Position numbers and translations under genes: made by a program. DNA of 64,000 bases from Pseudocercospora fijiensis CIRAD86 (lineage: Eukaryota; Ascomycota; Dothideomycetes; Mycosphaerellales; Mycosphaerellaceae). The stretch is taken from contig NW_006921535.1 of NCBI RefSeq assembly GCF_000340215.1, positions 1,120,483-1,184,482 on the forward strand, given 5' to 3'. The notes beneath the pieces are model-generated. The model was not told where the DNA came from. It saw only the letters and a list, made by a program, of their open reading frames with translations, and made no database searches. Below are positions 42,687-56,286 of this stretch, one piece after another. The number at the start of each line of letters is the position of its first letter. Position 1 is the first letter of the stretch.

Positions 42687-44894
42687 GAAAACACGCCTCG
42701 TACAGTTCTATCTAAGGAAAAATAAGAGCAAAGGAATAAAGTTATAGCAATATCTCGAAGGTAAAAGAGCAACACAATAGACAAAGTAAAAGCAAAAGAG
42801 GGCAGCAGCTATAAGCATTAATATCCGTAGGAACAAGTAGTAAGGACTAAAGCTATAGGGCGGCACTATATTAATAGCGCGGAGAAGGCAAGGAAAACAA
42901 CGTAGTAGAGGTAGGGAAAGACAAGCAATTATTCAGTCTCGGGATCTAGCTATAATTCTAGGCGGTCTTCGTCGCTAGACTAGTCGAGCTCCTCCTCGGA
43001 GTTAGAGTTAGATAGCTAGAAGTCTAGTTTACTATCGGAATCAATATCGGAAATGCTCTACGCGCAATTAATACGTATATAACCCTCCCTTTGTTTATAA
43101 GTCATTCCTAATAGCTTACTAAGATGTATCTAGGGATACGTATAGTTGTCGGGTAGAATAGGATCTATAATCGCGGCAGGATCCTCCTCTCGATAGGTAT
43201 CTAAGGTCGGTAGAGGGTCTATAGAGGCATTAACTTCCTCCTCGGTCGGGGGAAGGCGGGTAGGCTCTCTCAATTCGACGATCTTTTTTAGGTTGGCTTA
43301 GGGGTGCGAGTGCTTTAAAGTAGCACTATTAAGTTCCTAAAGTCGGTACGTAGAACTATCGTAAAGGACCTCCTATACTCTATAAGGCCCTTTCTATTTA
43401 AAGGCTAGCTTATAGGAGTAACTATACTCTAACTCGGACCGGTATAGGAGAACTATATCGCTAACCTTTAGAGGCTCCTAGTTAACAGCATTATAGTCGT
43501 CGAAATACTGCTTAGCCTTCTTACGAAGGCGACGTTGTCGAGCAAGTCCCTCCTAAGAAGTAGTCGTTATATCCTTAAGAGCCTTAGCGCGTAGGGTAAG
43601 GAGATCTGCTCTAGTACGAACAGACCCCTAGTCGTAAACGCTATACGTACGATAGGACAACTCAATAGGAAGAACGGCGTCCCTCCCAATTATAAGCTCT
43701 GCTAGCGTAAGTCTAGTCGTATCGATAATAGTAGTTCGATCCGCCTAGAGAAGGGCCGGGACCCGGGTAGAGATAGGAACGGACCTGTCCCCTCTATTAG
43801 TTATCTTAGATAGGGCATCAATTAAAGACCGATAGCTACGTTCAATAATAGCATTCGACTAGGGATAGTACGGGGAGATACGAACGTTTTTCGCCCTATA
43901 CGATATAAGTAGCGCTTAAACTTCTTTAGCTATATTGTTCGTAGCGTTATCTAAGATAATCTCGTAAGGTGTCCCCTAGCGGCAAAACAGATCCTTAAAT
44001 AGGAAGGTAGCTATATTACGAGTATTAATAGCGCCGCAGCCCTTATAGAAATAATAGGCCTCCGGCTATCGAGAAAGACCCTCTCGAATAATATATAAGC
44101 TATTATTGCGACTAAGATAGACCCTATCGCTATACTATCGCTCCCCGACTAATTAGGTAGCAGGAATACGCAGCTCTCCTAGATGTCGGTAGCTATTCCT
44201 AAAATTGCACTTAGGACAGCTCTTATAGTAGCGGGAGACATTAGCCTATACGCCGTCCTACTAGTAGCGCCGACGAAGGATATCGAAGGTGCCCTCCGCC
44301 GCTCGGTAGCCGAGCTTATCGTAAACGGAACGAAGGATCTCTTATCGGGCCGCTAGGTCGTTAATAACACGCTAGAGCGGTACATTAACTATCGCTTATC
44401 GCTAAAGGATTCGATCTTTAACGAGGAATCGTCGAGAATAGCGAATAACCCGACGGTATTGACTCTTTAATAGGCTAGGCGCTTTCTTCGTATAGGTTAG
44501 GAAGTAGGCGATGTAATAGGAGTCGTCGGAGTAGACCCTATTAAGGATATTATCCCTCTCTAGTTTATCCGCCTTAGCTTTAGCCTAATCGTTATCGTTA
44601 GTAGTAGGGTTCTCGTCGGCCTAGTTACTAGGTTAGTTGCTAGGTTAGTCGTCGGTAGCAGGCCTAGCGATCGCTAGCATAGTATTAATATAGAAGGCAG
44701 CGAAGAAGGTACGGTTAATAACCGCGTCGACATCTTCTTCTTCTATTATTTCGGCGATGTCCTCTTCTATAGCGGGCCTTCTAGAAAGGCTATCCGGTCT
44801 AGTATGCTTCTTACTAGGAACGTAGAAGACGTCGAAGTTAAACAAATAGATCTAGGCAACCTACCGAGCTATCGTAGAGTTAGGTAGGTCGGAG

Positions 44895-44899
44895 GCTAT
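44895..44899. repeat. Target duplication of G1 copy B (left)
   Basis: GCTAT, repeated at 51798-51802. R1 has a single GCTAT at 32856-32860 followed by ACGG, the empty site. Confidence 0.95.
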
Positions 44900-45245
44900 T
44901 GTTACGGTTACTCGCGACAGATCGTTAGGTAACTTCTTATCACGTGTAAGCCGAGGCTTCTTTAGAGAGGCTAATACAAGCGGGAGGTAGAGACAGAATA
45001 ATTGGTACAAAGATAATTCCAATTAGTAAGTAGGTAATATAAGTTAAACGCCTCGAGCTATAAGGGCATTCCGGCGTTCCTAAATACAAAGGAGACATCT
45101 TATCTATAGTCGTAAGCGACGTAAGCGACGCTGTCGCTCTCGACCGCTCCTATCGCTCCTAGTAAGATAGAGCGATAGCTTAGCCTACTAGTCTTAGCGT
45201 CGCTCTAAGATTATGTAAGGACTCTAACTAATTAGATCCGTAACA
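44900..45245 (-). repeat. G1 copy B 3' LTR
   Basis: 346 bp, termini intact, followed inward by the polypurine tract complement ctatccccctcctt. Confidence 0.95.
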
Positions 45246-45390
45246 CTATCCCCCTCCTTAAGCGGGATAGTCCCTTATTCCGGAACTTTCTAATTCTAAC
45301 TTCTTTGCTATACTAAAGTCATTAAAGGACTTGTCTTCTCGTTAGCGTAAGGAAAATATCGCAAATAATATCCTTACCGACTGCCTCGAA

Positions 45391-45894
45391 ATACCGATCC
45401 GCTGCTTTTATTGCGAACAGGCCGATAAATCCTACAAAGTCGATCTCCGTTCCGGCCGCTGCTCCGAGTACGCCCTATACGGCTAGTCCTATAATATACA
45501 AGTTACTTATATAGAGTATAAAAAAATCCGGAAGGCGCGCCTAAAGATAGCTAAAGATCTCGAAGCGGCCGAAGAGGAGGAGGACCTCCTTACGCGGAAG
45601 CTTTTCGAGTACCGCGTAAAGGTCCGTCGCTTACGCAAGTCGTTGCGTATAAAGGAAGATCGGGAGGTATAAGCTCTTAAGGTAGAGGAAGCCTCTATTT
45701 AATAGGCGGAGGAGCTCGAAAGAGAGCTAGGCTCTTCGCCTATAGAGCCGATAATATTCTCGTTGCCTACTAACGAGCCGTTTCCCCTAGATAGCCGATT
45801 ATAGATGTCGCCTTATAACTAGAGTCGTCTAGATAGGACGTCCTAGCCTACCTCTAAAATTCCTAGTAGGAGTGCTAAGAGTCTAGTATCCTAA
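45391..45894 (+). pseudogene. G1-B antisense ORF: cysteine cluster plus coiled coil
   Basis: Counterpart of 9266-9769. Start codon is ATA here. Keeps PIRCFYCEQADKS and SGRCSEY, so Cys 1, 2 and 4 of the cluster are visible, plus the Gln that is a stop in A. Together with Cys 5 from copy A, four of six cluster Cys are seen directly; positions 3 and 6 are Tyr in all copies. Confidence 0.62.
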
Positions 45895-45934
45895 AGGTAT
45901 GTATTTTTAATGTTTCCTATCTATTTCATCTTCT

Positions 45935-46100
45935 AGCTAGTTAGTCTAGTAGTATAATTCTTAGCTATAAAAGACATAGTTGCTAGGTACGCTATTAGAG
46001 TCCCCGCTCCTCGAGCTATACTGCCCTAGGTCGTTGAGAACTCTAAGGCGCTATAATCGATAGGGTTTAAGAGGTCGTAGGTTTAATTCCTATACTAGTT
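45935..46100 (+). tRNA. Degenerate tRNA-like gene with insertion (G1-B)
   Basis: Same 166-nt layout as 9810-9975. Acceptor and 5' anticodon stem intact; 3' anticodon stem TTAAG pairs with CTTAG through one G-T; B box reads GGTTTAATTCC. T6 terminator follows. Base 9843-equivalent is T (CTATAA), against C in copy A. Confidence 0.58.
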
Positions 46101-49100
46101 ATTTCTTTTTTGTTCGGTTTCGAAATTTTTTGATTATCTACTAATAGTTCTATAGGTTTTCTTTTGGTTCCTAGGTGTTTTCTAAATGTAGGTATCCTTT
46201 CCATTTAATAAGGTATTTCTAACCTTGCTAATCTAGGATTTCCTCGACTTCAAACTCGTTTTCTTCCTTAGGTTAGAAGTGAAATGTTTCTTAATACGGT
46301 GTTTCGGCGTCTGTAGGTTCTAGCATAGAGATATAGAATACTAGGTAGATTTTCGCGTCGTCCGGTAGTTTGAGTCGGTAATTAACTAGTCCTTTAGGCT
46401 TATTAATCAAAAATAGCCCGACTTTAACGTAGTCTAGTTTCTTAGTCGATCTCCGGGTTTTTAGATTCTTTGTTAGGAGGTAGACCTTATCCCCCTTCTT
46501 TAGCTAAGGTACTATTTTTCGTTTAGCATTATATAGCCCCGTAATCTTTTCTTGAGACTCGGCAATTGCCCTTTGCAATTCCTTATATACCTACTTTAAG
46601 TCTTCTAAAGCGACTATCGCTTTATCCGCGTATAGATACTATAAATACTATTCCCCGAACAGCTGCGGATGTTTCCTAAAATTAGCGAAGAATAGTGTCT
46701 CTTTCGTAGTCTTAGATTGTTAGTTGTTTAGTGCAAGTTGTGCTATAGGTAATAGCGATGCCTAATTGTTTTATACGTAATTGACGTAGTGCCGTAAGTA
46801 TACCTCTAAGGCCTAATTCTTAACTTCCGTTTAGCCGTCTGTCTATAGATAGTATACCGTTAATAGCTTATACTTAATTCTAAGCGTCACTATAAGCGTC
46901 TTCTAGTAGTTTGACGTAAAGAGCTTGTCTCTGTCCGTAATATAGGTCTTTAGAAATCCGTAGTATCGTATAAGTCTATCTAGTACGAGGTATCCGAGTT
47001 GCTCTGCCGTACTTGCTTCGTTGGTAGGAATAAAGTGTATATATTTCGTAAGCCTATCGACTATAATAAGTATTATATCGTAGCTATATCCTATAACCGG
47101 ATCCTTAGACTTTAGTAGCTTCGTAATAAAGTCTATTGTAACTTCGTCCTATAGTTTATCTAGTAGCGTCCTAAATTGGATATGTCTATATCTAGCGTGT
47201 CTATTAGCCTTGTTACGCTAGCATTATAGACATTTCTTAATATATTCTAGGACTCGTTGTCGCATATATAGGAATCCGAAGCTTCGCTTAACTAGTTCTA
47301 TTGTTTTTGAAACTCTAGGGTGTCTATTTTCTAGTCCGTCGTAGTGTTGTCGTATACACTCCGTAACTCGTTCCTTAGGTACTTAGTATTTCCTATATTC
47401 GATTGGGAACTGTTCTTCTATGTCCTAAAGAACTCGTATAATATAGTTGAATTCTTTTGTATTAGCACTAAGGCTTCCGTCTTAGTTTGCTTTTAATATC
47501 TGCTGCTGCACTAGTTCGTAACCTTCTATATAGTCGCTACGGCGGCTTAGTGCGTCGGCTCGTCCGTTCTCGCGTCTTAGGGTATAGCGGATTTCGAACT
47601 TATACTACCCTAGTAGCTCCGACTAGCGGGCCTGTCTTCGGGTTAGTACTTTAGTCGTAGTAAAGTAAGTTAGATTCTTATAATTAGAAAGAATCGTAAG
47701 ACTTAGTGCTCCTTCCGCGTATACTCGCTAGTATTATAGTAATGCAACTATTATAAGTAGCTCCTTATTATAGATATCGTAGTTCTGTTCCGCGGGTAAC
47801 ATCTTTCTCGAGTAATAGGCTACCGGGTGTCGTTTCCCGTTATGCTCCTATATAAGGCATGCTCCTATAGCCCTATCCGACGCGTCTATTTCTATTTAGA
47901 CCGCCTTACTCCTATCGAATAATCGTAGCGTTAGCGTAGAAACGCATTACTTCTTTAGCTACCTAAACGCTTCGTCTTCCTTCGTGCTCTAGTTCTATTA
48001 CTTATCTTTCTTTATAAGCTCCGTAAGGGGTGCCGCTGTCTTAGAGTAGCCCTCGATGAATTTCCTATTATAGTTAGCTAATCCTAGGAATGATTGTACG
48101 TCTTTAACGCATATAGGCGTTAGCTATTCCTATATTGACTTGGTTTTTTCTAGATCAATCCTAATTCCTATAGTGCTAATAATAAATCCTAGGAACTTAA
48201 CTTCCTTCTTATAGAATTCGCATTTCTTAGGTGCAGTCTTAAATCCTACTTGAGTAAATCGTTTAAAGACGTCCTATACTATTCGTATATAGTCCGCGAG
48301 AGCTCCTTTAGTATAGACTAAGATATCGTCTATATATGCGATAACGTATATATCTAGAAGGTCTCGGAGGACTTCGTTTACAAGGTCTTAACATAACGCT
48401 AGGGTATTTGTAAGTCTTATAGGCATAACTAAGAATTCGTAAAGCCTATATCTTGTTCGGAATACTATTATCTATTCGTATCTAGCTGCTATACGTATTG
48501 CGTAAAACGCATCGCGTAGGTCAATCTTCGTATACTAGTCTAATCTAGTTAATCGGTCTTGTATTTCTTCGATATTCGGTAGTAGGTACCGATTCTTAAT
48601 TGTAATGTCGTTAAGTCGTCTAAAATCGACTACTAGCCGTCCTTCGTCTAATCCGGCTTTCGGAACGAACATTACTAGTAAAGCTGCCGAGGATATCGAC
48701 TTCCGTATCTAGCCTTTTTCTAATTTCTCTTTTAGCTACTTGTCTAGGGTTTTAAGCTCTTTCTTAGACATTGCGTATAAGGGTCCCTATAGAGGCTCTT
48801 TCCTAGGCTGTAAGTGTATTTTATAATCCTATAGTTAGTGTTTAGGTAAGGCTACCTTGCCTCTCTCCTCTTTAAAGAGTCGCTTCTACTTACTATACTC
48901 TTTAGGAATATCTAGGTCCGAGATTCTAGTTTCATTCTTCGATAGCGTATAACTTCTATCCTTCCCGTAATCATTATTGTAACCCTCCTAACCTAACGGT
49001 AGTATCGATCCGGGTTGAATACGGTTCTCCGTAATTCCTGTCGACGTAAACGTCTTACGAATCGCCCTACGTTTATTAATCTCATCTACCTACGAACGCT

Positions 49101-49547
49101 GCCGCTATATAGGTTAAATGCCGATTATACAGTCGCATTCCTTAAATATAAGTACTCCTTTTCTCTAGTCTACGACTAGGTTATACTTTCTTAACTAAGG
49201 TATACCTAATACAATGTTATAACTAGCTATATTAGTAACATCTAAGATAATCTCCTCGTAGTACTATTAGATAGCTAGTAGTAACGGTATCGTTTCTCGT
49301 TCTATACTAGGTAGCGGTAACCTATCTACTGCTATAAGTTTATACGCTCCTTCTCTTCTACTTCGGGTTACGATCTCTCGGCTTTTAACGAATAATTCGG
49401 AGGCAAAGTTCCCGCTCGCTCCGGAATCTATTAATATACTCGTCGGGTGCCCGTTAACGATAACTTTCGTACGGAAGACTGCTATTAATGCTTAAGCGCT
49501 TTCGGTATTAAGGAACTCTTTTAGAACGCTCTAATCTAGAGAGTTGG
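46099..49547 (-). pseudogene. G1-B pol
   Basis: Protease, RT, RNase H, integrase and chromodomain in one frame as in copy A; start approximate. RIP stops differ in part from those in A and C, as expected of independent mutation of each copy. Confidence 0.87.
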
Positions 49548-51434
49548 TCCGTTTCCCGACTAATTAGTAGCCTAACGTTGTTCTAACTAGTTACGGATCC
49601 GTAGTCCTACCGTTCGTACTTCTTCGGTATATAATTTTTCCTCGAGGGTATCGTTGTATATATCCCGTCCCTACGCTGCTATAGCCTTTCGGTATTACTA
49701 ATTTAATCGCTAGACCGTCTAACGTATATCTTAAGTAATAATCGTCCTTTCGTCGGGTAGGACGTATCCGTAGGGCGTAATTATACTTCCTATCGGTACT
49801 CGCTCCGTAATGAAGTTATAGTACGCGTAGTCTATAGGTATCCGGGGGTAATTCTAGAATTTTACCCGTAAGCTTATCTAGAAATAATCAAATTAGATAG
49901 GATCGACCTTCCGTTATCCGTTAACCTTTAGAAACATTTCCTCGTATTTGCGTACTAGATACAAGGCGATTGTTCGCGCTACTATAGGTGCATCTATTAT
50001 AAACGTAAGGATCGTATCGTCGTTAATCCCGAATTCGTCTTTACTTTCTTTATTCGTAGTTTCTTCCTCGGTATCTAGACTTCCTTCTAAATCTTCTTGC
50101 TATTCCTCCTCTTGCTAAGGGGACTCCGGTACTTCTAGGATAGCTCCTAACTCCTCCCCGGGAGGGAATAAAGCTTCCGGATCTCGGCCTTCTTTATCGT
50201 CGGTATCTAAGCAAGATTCATTAATCGTTTCTTCTTCTAACTAGGATTTCGTATCTTCTCGTACGAGTCGCCTAATCTAAGGGAAGAATCCTGCTTCTAC
50301 TTTAGCAGAATAATGAATTTGGTATTAGTCGTCGTAATAGAATCTCTAGTAAAGGGCTCTATATACGGGTTCTTATCGTCGTACTATTATATAGATTTGT
50401 CGTAGCTCTTCCTTTACGACCTCTACGTAGGTCCTCGGCGCGTTATTAATAGAGTATAGCTCTACTACTATTCGGTAGCCTTCTCTACCCGAGTCCTTTC
50501 GTTGTATTATATTAAACTATTCGCGTCGTACTATATTCTTGCCGCGGCAGTTCCGTGCTATATAACCTTCCTTACTATACGTATAGTAAGTCAATCTTCC
50601 TACTTTCTTAAGCGAACTCTTACCTTTTCTTCCTTTAATTGCTCGACCCTTCTAAGTAGCGTCTAGCTCTATTAGTTGCGTACCGTAGTAGTTGTTCCCC
50701 TTTAGTTTATTATAGATACTATAGTTTCGTCTATTATCGTATCTAGGAGTATAACTAGCTTTTCTAGAAGTCTTAGAATCGTAACGTCGTTCTAAAGCTC
50801 GTTCGTAGAGCCTATCGTCGAGATCGATCGTAACCTTAACTAATGTTCCTATATTATCTATTTTTCTACCGTCGCGTATAAGCTCGTCTTTAACGTTATC
50901 CTTAAGACCTCGCCGATATATTATTATAAGAGCTTTATCGTCCTAATCCGTAAGTTAGGCGTATTCCTAAAATTTGGCGGCGTAATCGGTATATAACCCC
51001 TTCTAAGTTAAATGTTAGATAACCTTAACTACGGTAGCAACTTCGTTAGAAGATCTAAAGACCTTCTTTATCGTACGCTTAAGATTTTCGTAGCTTGCGA
51101 AGATTCTATCCGAATTGTCGGTCCCGTTGCTATCTAGATAGGTCCTAAGAAATAGTTTAACCCAATATTAAGCCCTACCTCGTATAAACGTCGTTACGAA
51201 GACTGGCTTTAAGTTATCTTAAACCTAGTTGAATATGAAATATATATCTATCTAGCTAACCTAGGTATCGAACTTATCTCGGTCGCCGTAATAAAAGTCT
51301 AGCTTTCCGATCTTAAGAGAATCGTTTCCGGTATAGGTTCCGAGTATATTGCTAGCACTAGAGGTAGTACGTCGAGTACTGCCTATCTCGCTAGGGGCGG
51401 GAGTTCCCCTTCCGACTTATAATAAGGCACTTAT
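49485..51434 (-). pseudogene. G1-B gag
   Basis: Colinear with A gag. Start codon ATA; the CCHC knuckle has all four ligand positions affected to different degrees. The acidic C-terminal region is conserved. Confidence 0.83.
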
Positions 51435-51451
51435 CCTAAGGGCGTTTAAAG

Positions 51452-51797
51452 TGTTACGGTTACTCGCGATAGATCGTTAGGTAACTTCTTATTATATATA
51501 AGCCGAGGCTTCTTTAGAGAGGCTAATACAAGCGGGAGGTAGAGACAGAATAATTAGTATAAAGGTAATTCCAATTAGTAAGTAGGTAACATAAGTTAAA
51601 CGCCTCGAGCTATAAGGGCATTCCGGCGTTCCTAAATATAAAGGAGACATCTTGTCTATAGTCGTAAGCGACGTAAGCGACGCTATCGCTCTCGACCGCT
51701 CCTATCGCTCCTAGTAAGATAGAGCAACAGCTCAGCCTACTAGTCTTAGCGTCGCTCTAAGATTATGTAAGGACTCTGACTAATCAGATCCGTAACA
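51452..51797 (-). repeat. G1 copy B 5' LTR
   Basis: 346 bp, TGTTACGG...CCGTAACA. Right flank is target duplication GCTAT (51798-51802). Confidence 0.95.
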
Positions 51798-53554
51798 GCT
51801 ATACGGTTAAGCTAATAGACTAGCGTCTAAGCATCGATTTCTAAACGGAAGAACATACTAAAGAGCTATAGCCGGAACTTCTTTAGAGCCTTATAGACTC
51901 TAAGGTATTCTCGCTTACTAGTATCGTATCGGGCCTCGATCGGTTTCTATAGCCTAGAGTCGTACCTAATAGGATAACGCAAGGATAGCTCCTTACGGTT
52001 ACACTATATTAGTATCTCGCTATAGCCTTCCCCGCTCGAGTCGATAGCAACAATTATCAAACCCGCACCCTCTATATAGTTAATAGATGTTAGTGCAGGT
52101 ACGCTAACGAGTGCCTTAGTTACCGTGTCCTTAGCCGCTTAGTAAACGGAGGTCTATTCGAATTCAGCATCCTTCTTAAGCAAGGCGTATAAGGGCTTAT
52201 ATACTAATACAAAGTTCTCGACCTAGATGCGGAAGTAGGAAACTACTCTAAGCTAGGTTCGGACATCCTTCTAATAGGTAGGATCTGGCTAGGACACTAT
52301 CTTTAGAACCCGTATATTATTAGGATAGCGGCCGTTCTCATTAGTTATAAACCCGACAATGTTTATTCGTTTGTATAGGAGCTAAAGCTTCTCCCTATAC
52401 ACCGTTAGGTTAGCTCGCTCTAGGTCGTAGAGGATACTATCGAGGTTCTAAATGTGTTCGAGAAAGAACCTACGGATACTAGGCTCCACTTCTTTATTGT
52501 CGTACCTAGTTTTAGGGCCCTTAATGCCGATATCGTCGAGGAAAGGCATCGCTACATAGGAGATATAGGCCGCGAGGACTTAGTTTATAATGCGAACGAA
52601 CTAGGCTACGGAGTTGGTTGCCCCTTAGGGAAGGGTAGTTTATCTATACAGCCTAAGAGGTATCTCGAAACTAGTAAGGTCCCGACTATTAGGGTAGAGA
52701 GGAATTTAGTCGTAGCCCGAGAAAACGTTAACTAGTAAGGCTATAACACAGTTAGCAAAGGCTTCCGAGAACCTATTAGTCTCCGGAGGGAGGTTAGCAT
52801 CTCTAATCGTAACTACGTTGAACTTTTATATAGCGTTAATCAGACGGTACTTCTTTAGTTCCCTAGGAGCTGTTTTCTTTTAAACTAGGAAGTATAGATT
52901 ACGATACGAGGCATAGGAAGGCTCAAGTGTGCCGGCCTTTACGCGTTGCCGTATTATATCCTCGACTACACCTCGCAGGCTTAGGTTTAGCTTGAAACCT
53001 AGGTAGGCCTAAGGCTTATATTCGATTGTTCGGATCCTCTATAGAGGGGCAACCTCCGGATTGATTCTACCTAGGTAAGTAAAGTTATATACTAATACAG
53101 CCTCGCGATTATAGAGAAGCTCGTATAGCAACTCTAGTTTACGATCTAAAAGCTCGATGCTAGGTTTGATTTTCGCAAGCCTCTCTTCTATTAGCCTTAA
53201 CCCCCTAGGGATAGTAGAAAACTTTTTAGTAATGTATTTCTAATCGTACGGACTATCCCTAGGTAGTAGTGTCGCCTCCTAATTAAGGCACTTTTATCGC
53301 TAGTTAGGATTTCCGCTAGGATTAGACCTATCGGTAATGTGTACGCTGCCCTTTATAGGCTTAATCTTGTTAGCTACCCTCTTATATAGGGTATATATAC
53401 TAATCGATTATCGAACCCGAGCTCGCTCTCTTTGTCGCTAGGCTTAGAGATTAGCGTAACAAAACAGCGCGTAAACTTCTTTAGAAGTTTCCTTAAGTCG
53501 ATAGGTGTGCAGCTAGTAGTCCTAATTTATAACGCCGGCGAAAACGTTAGATTC

Positions 53555-53581
53555 GTAATAACACCCCCGGGATAGCATTAG
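53555..53581. repeat. R2 palindrome 4
   Basis: Core ACCCCCGGGATA, right inner arm altered. Between gag-protease and pol as in R1. Confidence 0.8.
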
Positions 53582-53968
53582 ACTCGCGCTCTAATTAGTT
53601 AGTTCGGGTAGACCCGCGTCCGGTAGTAATACCTCCGGCGACGACGTATAAGATAGCATCATTACCTTAACTCGTGCTTTAGGTAGTCGTTATATTATAC
53701 TCGCTATCGCTTCGAGCACTCGTCTTCTTAGTGCAGAGCCTAGAAACTTGCCTTAACGTACGGAGCGGCGCACTTCTAGAAATGACCTATTCAAGCTATA
53801 CTAACTTATAGCGCAGATTGCCGGTCTTACAACCGCGCCGTAGCGTTTCCCGAAGACCGTCTAGAAGTAGCAAGGATATCCTCGTAGGACTTGTAGCTAG
53901 TATTTCCGATATAACTAGTAAATACGACTCGGTTGCCCTTCTAGTTAGTAATAGTTCCCTCCTAGGAA

Positions 53969-53973
53969 CTATC
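53969..53973. repeat. Target duplication of G1 copy C (left)
   Basis: CTATC, repeated at 60872-60876. R1 has the single CTATC at 35027-35031 followed by GTCG. Confidence 0.95.
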
Positions 53974-54319
53974 TGTTACGGATCTAATTGGTTAGAGTCC
54001 TTATATGATCTTAGAGCGACGCTAAGACTAGTAGGCTAAGCTGTCGCTCTATCTTACTAGGAGCGATAAGAGCGGTCGAGAGCGATAGCGTCGCTTACGT
54101 CGCTTACGACTATAGACAAGATGTCTCCTTTATATTTAGGAACGCCGGAATGCCCTTATAGCTCGAGGCGTTCAACTTATGTTACCTACTTACTAATTAG
54201 AATTACCTTTATACTAATTATTCTGTCTCTACCTCCCGCTTATATTAGCCTCTCTAAAGAAGCCTCGGCTTGCACGTAATAAGAAGTTACCTAACGATCT
54301 GTCGCGAGTAACCGTAACA
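53974..54319 (+). repeat. G1 copy C 5' LTR
   Basis: 346 bp, TGTTACGG...CCGTAACA. Contains TATATTT at 54131-54137 and GGCGTTCAA at 54167-54175. Confidence 0.95.
54131..54175 (+). promoter_or_regulatory. G1 LTR core promoter and proposed transcript start
   Basis: TATATTT at 54131-54137 and, 30-36 bp further, GGCGTTCAAC. The latter is complementary to the primer site after the LTR, which would make it the 5' end of the RNA in a Tf1-like self-priming scheme. The transcript start itself is not shown by sequence. Confidence 0.4.
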
Positions 54320-54336
54320 CTTTAAACGCCCTTAAG

Positions 54337-56286
54337 ATAAGTGCCTTATTATAAGTCGGAAGGGGAACTCCCGCCCCTAGCGAGATAGGCAGTACTCGAC
54401 GTACTACCTCTAGTGCTAGTAATACACTCGGAACCTATACCGGAAACGATTCTCTTAAGATCGGAAAGCTAGACTTTTATTACGGCGACCGAGACAAGTT
54501 CGATACCTAGGTTAGCTAGATAGATATATATTTCATATTCAACTAGGTTTAAGATAACTTAAAGCTAGTCTTCGTAACGACGTTTATACGAGGTAGGGCT
54601 TAGTATTAGGTTAAACTATTTCTTAGGACCTATCTAGATAGTAACGGGACCGACAATTCGGATAGAATCTTCGCAAGCTACGAAAATCTTAAGCGTACGA
54701 TAAAGAAGGTCTTTAGATCTTCTAACGAAGTTGCTACCGCAGTTAGGGTTATCTAACATTTAACTTAGAAGGGGTTATATACCGATTACGCCGCTAAATT
54801 TTAGGAATACGCCTAACTTACGGATTAGGACGATAAAGCTCTTATAATAATGTATCGGCGAGGTCTTAAGGATAACGTTAAAGACGAGCTTATACGCGAC
54901 GGCAGAAAAATAGATAATATAGGAATATTAGTTAAGGTTACGATCGATCTCGACGATAGGCTTTACGAACGAGCTTTAGAACGACGTTACGATTCTAAGA
55001 CTTCTAGAAAAGCTAGTTATACTCCTAGATACGATAATAGACGAAACTATAGTACCTACGATAAACTAAAGGGGAACAACTACTACGGTGCGTAACTAAT
55101 AGAGCTAGACGCTATCTAGAAGGGTCGAGCAATTAAAGGAAGAAAAGGCAAGAGTTCGCCTAAGAAAGTAGGAAGATTAACTTACTATACGTATAGCAAG
55201 GAAGGTTATATAGTACGGAACTACCGCGGCAAGAATATAGTGCGACGCGAATAGTTTAATATAATATAACGAAAGGACTCGGGCAGAGAAGGCTACCGAA
55301 TAGTAGTAGAGCTATACTCTATTAATAACGCGCCGAGGACCTACGTAGAGGTCGTAAAGGAAGAGCTACGACAAATCTATATAATAGCACGACGATAAGA
55401 ACCCGTATATAGAGCCCTTTACTAGAGATTCTATTACGACGACTAATACTAAATTTATTATTCTACTAAAGTAGAAGCAGGATTCTTCCCTTAGATTAGG
55501 CGACTCGTACGAGAAGATGCGAAATCCTAGTTAAAAGAAGAAACGATTGATAAATCTTACTTAGATACCGACGATAAAGAAGGCCGAGATCCGGAAGCTT
55601 CATTCCCTCCCGGGGAGGAGTTAGGAGCTATCCTAGAAGTACCGGAGTCCCCTTAGTAAGAGGAGGAACAGCAAGAAGATTTAGAAGGAAGTCTAGATAC
55701 CGAGGAAGAAACTACGAATAAAGAAAGTAAAGACGAATTCGGGATTAACGACGATACGATCCTTACGTTTATAATAGATACACCTATAGCAGCGCGAATA
55801 ATCGCCTTATATCTAGTACGTAAATACGAGGAAATGTTTCTAAAGGTTAACGGACAACGGAAGGTCGATCCTATCTAATTTAATTATTTCTAGATAAGCT
55901 TACGGGCAAAATTCTAGAATTACCCCCGGATACCTATAGACTACGCGTACTATAACTTCATTACGGAGCGAGTACCGATAGGAAGTATAATTACGCCCTA
56001 CGGATACGTCCTACCCGACGAAAGGACGATTATTACTTAAGATATGCGTTAGACGGTCTAGCGATTAAATTAGCAATACCGAAAGGCTATAGTAGCGTAG
56101 GGACGGGATATATACAACGATACCCTCGAGGAAAAATTATATACCGAAGAAGCACGAACGGTAGGACTACGGATCCGTAACTAGTTAGAACAACGTTAGG
56201 CTACTAATTAGTCGGGAAACGGACTAACTCTCTAGATTAGAGCGTTCTAAGAGAGTTCCTTAATACCGAAAGCGCTTAAGCATTAA
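54337..56286 (+). pseudogene. G1-C gag
   Basis: About 650 codons from ATA (ATG in the ancestor) to TAA. Contains KIGKLDFYYGDRDKFDT, the open stretch 54850-55095 (YRRGLKDNVKDEL), a CCHC knuckle at about 55180-55225, and an acidic region (EEEQQEDLEGSLDTEEE). Its frame differs from pol by one base; pol begins before gag ends, so a -1 frameshift is implied. Confidence 0.85.

Larger units (their letters stand above)
41794..42928 (-). other. R2 spacer between ORF3 and pol
   Basis: Counterpart of 29757-30889, with palindromes 2 (42209-42235) and 3 (42660-42686). No gene seen. Confidence 0.55.
44900..51797 (-). mobile_element. G1 copy B: full-length chromovirus (6898 bp)
   Basis: Same orientation as the R2 it interrupts. 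LTRs 44900-45245 and 51452-51797, both TGTTACGG...CCGTAACA. No insertions or deletions relative to A and C. Best preserved at the antisense cysteine-cluster ORF. Inactivated by RIP stops. Confidence 0.95.
42929..53554 (-). pseudogene. R2 pol, interrupted by G1 copy B
   Basis: Coding parts 42929-44894 (integrase, C terminus, end of RNase H) and 51803-53554 (RT, start of RNase H). Stop TAA at 42929-42931, equivalent to TGA in R1. Copy B entered the RNase H domain. Apart from that the architecture equals R1 pol. Confidence 0.8.
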
